Source: Paludibacteraceae bacterium | Lineage (GTDB): Bacteria > Bacteroidota > Bacteroidia > Bacteroidales > Paludibacteraceae | Direction: 5' to 3' | Length of the DNA: 6,222 bases | NCBI GenBank assembly: GCA_947445425.1 | Contig: CANFFA010000156.1 | Coordinates: 1-6,222, forward strand | In this document: in pieces, positions 4,894 to 6,222 of the stretch | How positions within the stretch are numbered: the first letter of the stretch is position 1 | How the letters are laid out: each line of letters starts with the position of its first letter | Notes under the pieces: generated by a model | What the model saw: the letters and a program-made list of their open reading frames with translations, nothing else | The model's database searches: none | What the model was told of the DNA's origin: nothing | Made by a program: the position numbers and the translations under genes

Positions 4894-6222
4894 ATGCAAC
4901 AAAAAATTCAAAATTTCATTGCTAAAAATAATTTACTCAAGCAAAAATCAACCGTCATCGTAGGCCTAAGTGGTGGAGCTGATTCGGTAGTATTGTTAAA
5001 TGTACTCATATCTCTCGGATACAATTGTATTATAGCACATTGCAATTTCCATTTAAGAGAAGAAGCTTCCAACAAGGATGAAAAATTTGTTTTTGATTTA
5101 TCACAATCACTGCAAATACCTTACCATAAAATTGATTTTGAGACTGAACAATACGCAAATAAAAATCATATTTCGATTGAAATGGCAGCAAGAGATCTTC
5201 GCTATGCATGGTTCAATCAATTATTAGAATCTGAGCAAGCAGAAGCTATTGCTGTAGCGCACCATGCGGATGATAGCATTGAAACCCTACTTCTAAACCT
5301 AATAAGAGGAACAGGACTTAGAGGACTAACAGGTATTCCTTCCAGAAATGAAAAAGTAATTCGTCCCCTACTTTGCTGTAATCGCTCCGAAATAGAATCA
5401 TACATTCTCCAACATCAACTCAGCCATATTACGGACGCCAGCAATGCTACTTTACTTTACAAACGTAATAAAATTCGCAATATTGTCCTACCACTTCTAG
5501 AAGAAATAAATCCATCCGTTCGACAGACCCTCTATCAAAACATCAAGCATTTCGAAGGTAGTTTTGCTATTTATGAACAAGCTTTGTTGAAAATAAAAAA
5601 TGAAGTCATGACTTTTAGTTCAGACCTCATTTCAATTAGTATTGAAAAATTAAAAAAGCAAGAACAAATTTCTACTGTATTATATGAATTGCTCCTACCC
5701 TTTCGATTTAGCTCAGCCACAATAACTCAAATATCCGAACAGCTTGATGGTGAATCAGGTAAGCAATTCTTCTCAGATACGCACCGATTGATAAAAGATA
5801 GAGAATTTCTACTAATTTCTGAATTAGAAACAAATAAACAGCAAGTTTATTTTATAAATAAGGAGCTTGAAATACTGGAACTACCTATTGAATTAAAATT
5901 CACTAAAATTTTAAAAAATTCCTGTTTCGAAATTTCGAAAGAGAAGGATTGTGTAAGTATTGATGCTTCAAAATTAAGTTATCCCTTACAATTGCGTCAT
6001 TGGCAGGAAGGTGATAGTTTTTATCCTTTGGGTATGAATCAAAAAAAGAAGCTGAGTGATTTCTTTATCAACAACAAATTAAGCCTTATTGAAAAAGAAA
6101 AAATATGGATACTGCTCTCAAACAATGAAATAGTTTGGATAGTTGGAATGCGTTTGGACAATCGGTTTAAGGTTAATGATAAAACCATGGAAGTCCTAGA
6201 AATTAAGGTTGGATCGTTGTAG
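4894..6222 (+). CDS. tilS: tRNA(Ile)-lysidine synthase TilS
   Basis: TilS uses ATP and lysine to convert cytidine 34 of the CAU-anticodon isoleucine tRNA to lysidine, so that it reads AUA instead of AUG and is charged with isoleucine. The enzyme is normally essential. The 442-residue protein is complete and close to the length of the E. coli enzyme. The N-terminal ATP-pyrophosphatase domain (about 18-210) has the PP-loop SGGADS (26-31), SIEMAARDLRY (94-104), AHHADDSIET (122-131) with LIRGTGLRGLTG, and KRNKIRNIVLPLL (190-202). The C-terminal tRNA-binding domain has LRHWQEGDSFYPLGM (367-381) and KKKLSDFFINNK (384-395). The middle segment is less conserved. The start is firm because an in-frame ATG seven codons upstream is cut off by a TAA. 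The gene diverges from coaE and has its own promoter. Its TAG stop is the last codon of the window, so what follows cannot be seen. Confidence 0.96.
   Translation: MQQKIQNFIAKNNLLKQKSTVIVGLSGGADSVVLLNVLISLGYNCIIAHCNFHLREEASNKDEKFVFDLSQSLQIPYHKIDFETEQYANKNHISIEMAARDLRYAWFNQLLESEQAEAIAVAHHADDSIETLLLNLIRGTGLRGLTGIPSRNEKVIRPLLCCNRSEIESYILQHQLSHITDASNATLLYKRNKIRNIVLPLLEEINPSVRQTLYQNIKHFEGSFAIYEQALLKIKNEVMTFSSDLISISIEKLKKQEQISTVLYELLLPFRFSSATITQISEQLDGESGKQFFSDTHRLIKDREFLLISELETNKQQVYFINKELEILELPIELKFTKILKNSCFEISKEKDCVSIDASKLSYPLQLRHWQEGDSFYPLGMNQKKKLSDFFINNKLSLIEKEKIWILLSNNEIVWIVGMRLDNRFKVNDKTMEVLEIKVGSL

Noticed and set aside
4724..4963. Plus-strand open frame spanning the coaE start and the beginning of tilS
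   Set aside because: It overlaps the starts of both real genes in another frame, covers the coaE-tilS intergenic region including the tilS promoter, and its product is low-complexity with no family features.
5925..5940. Perfect 16-base palindrome TTTCGAAATTTCGAAA
   Set aside because: It lies within the variable region of tilS in a continuous reading frame and is made of simple repeated units; it is most likely chance in AT-rich coding sequence.

Overview
The window is AT-rich chromosomal DNA, most likely from a member of the Bacteroidota. Three intergenic regions carry the TAnnTTTG -7 element typical of that phylum, two of them as the identical string TATCTTTGCA, and most genes lack a Shine-Dalgarno sequence. 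The protein sequences fit this placement, but I cannot name a genus. All recognisable genes are housekeeping or widely conserved. I see no mobile element, CRISPR array, tRNA, rRNA or defence locus.

Layout: positions 1-3190 form a minus-strand block. In transcription order it holds an FAD-dependent oxidoreductase of the poorly characterised COG2509 type, an S4-domain RluA-family pseudouridine synthase 48 bases further on, and then, after a 149-base gap, queD and queE, which overlap by 11 bases. queE runs off the left edge. From 3191 to 3413 lies a divergent intergenic region with a promoter on each strand. It separates this block from a plus-strand NarL/LuxR-type response regulator (3414-4112). 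The response regulator converges on coaE (minus strand, 4192-4776), with a long hairpin between them that probably ends transcription. coaE in turn diverges from tilS (plus strand, 4894-6222), whose stop codon is the last codon of the window.

Functionally, three units act on RNA modification. QueD and QueE make 7-deazaguanine precursors of queuosine for the tRNA wobble position. TilS makes lysidine at the wobble position of the AUA-reading isoleucine tRNA. The RluA-family enzyme isomerises uridine in rRNA or tRNA. CoaE completes coenzyme A synthesis. The response regulator has no histidine kinase beside it here, and the FAD protein has no established reaction.

I did not find a convincing new system. 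The points most worth following up are the uncharacterised FAD protein, the matched divergent promoters that also settle start codons, the bulged 15-base-pair hairpin after the response regulator, and an unusually strong Shine-Dalgarno sequence before coaE.
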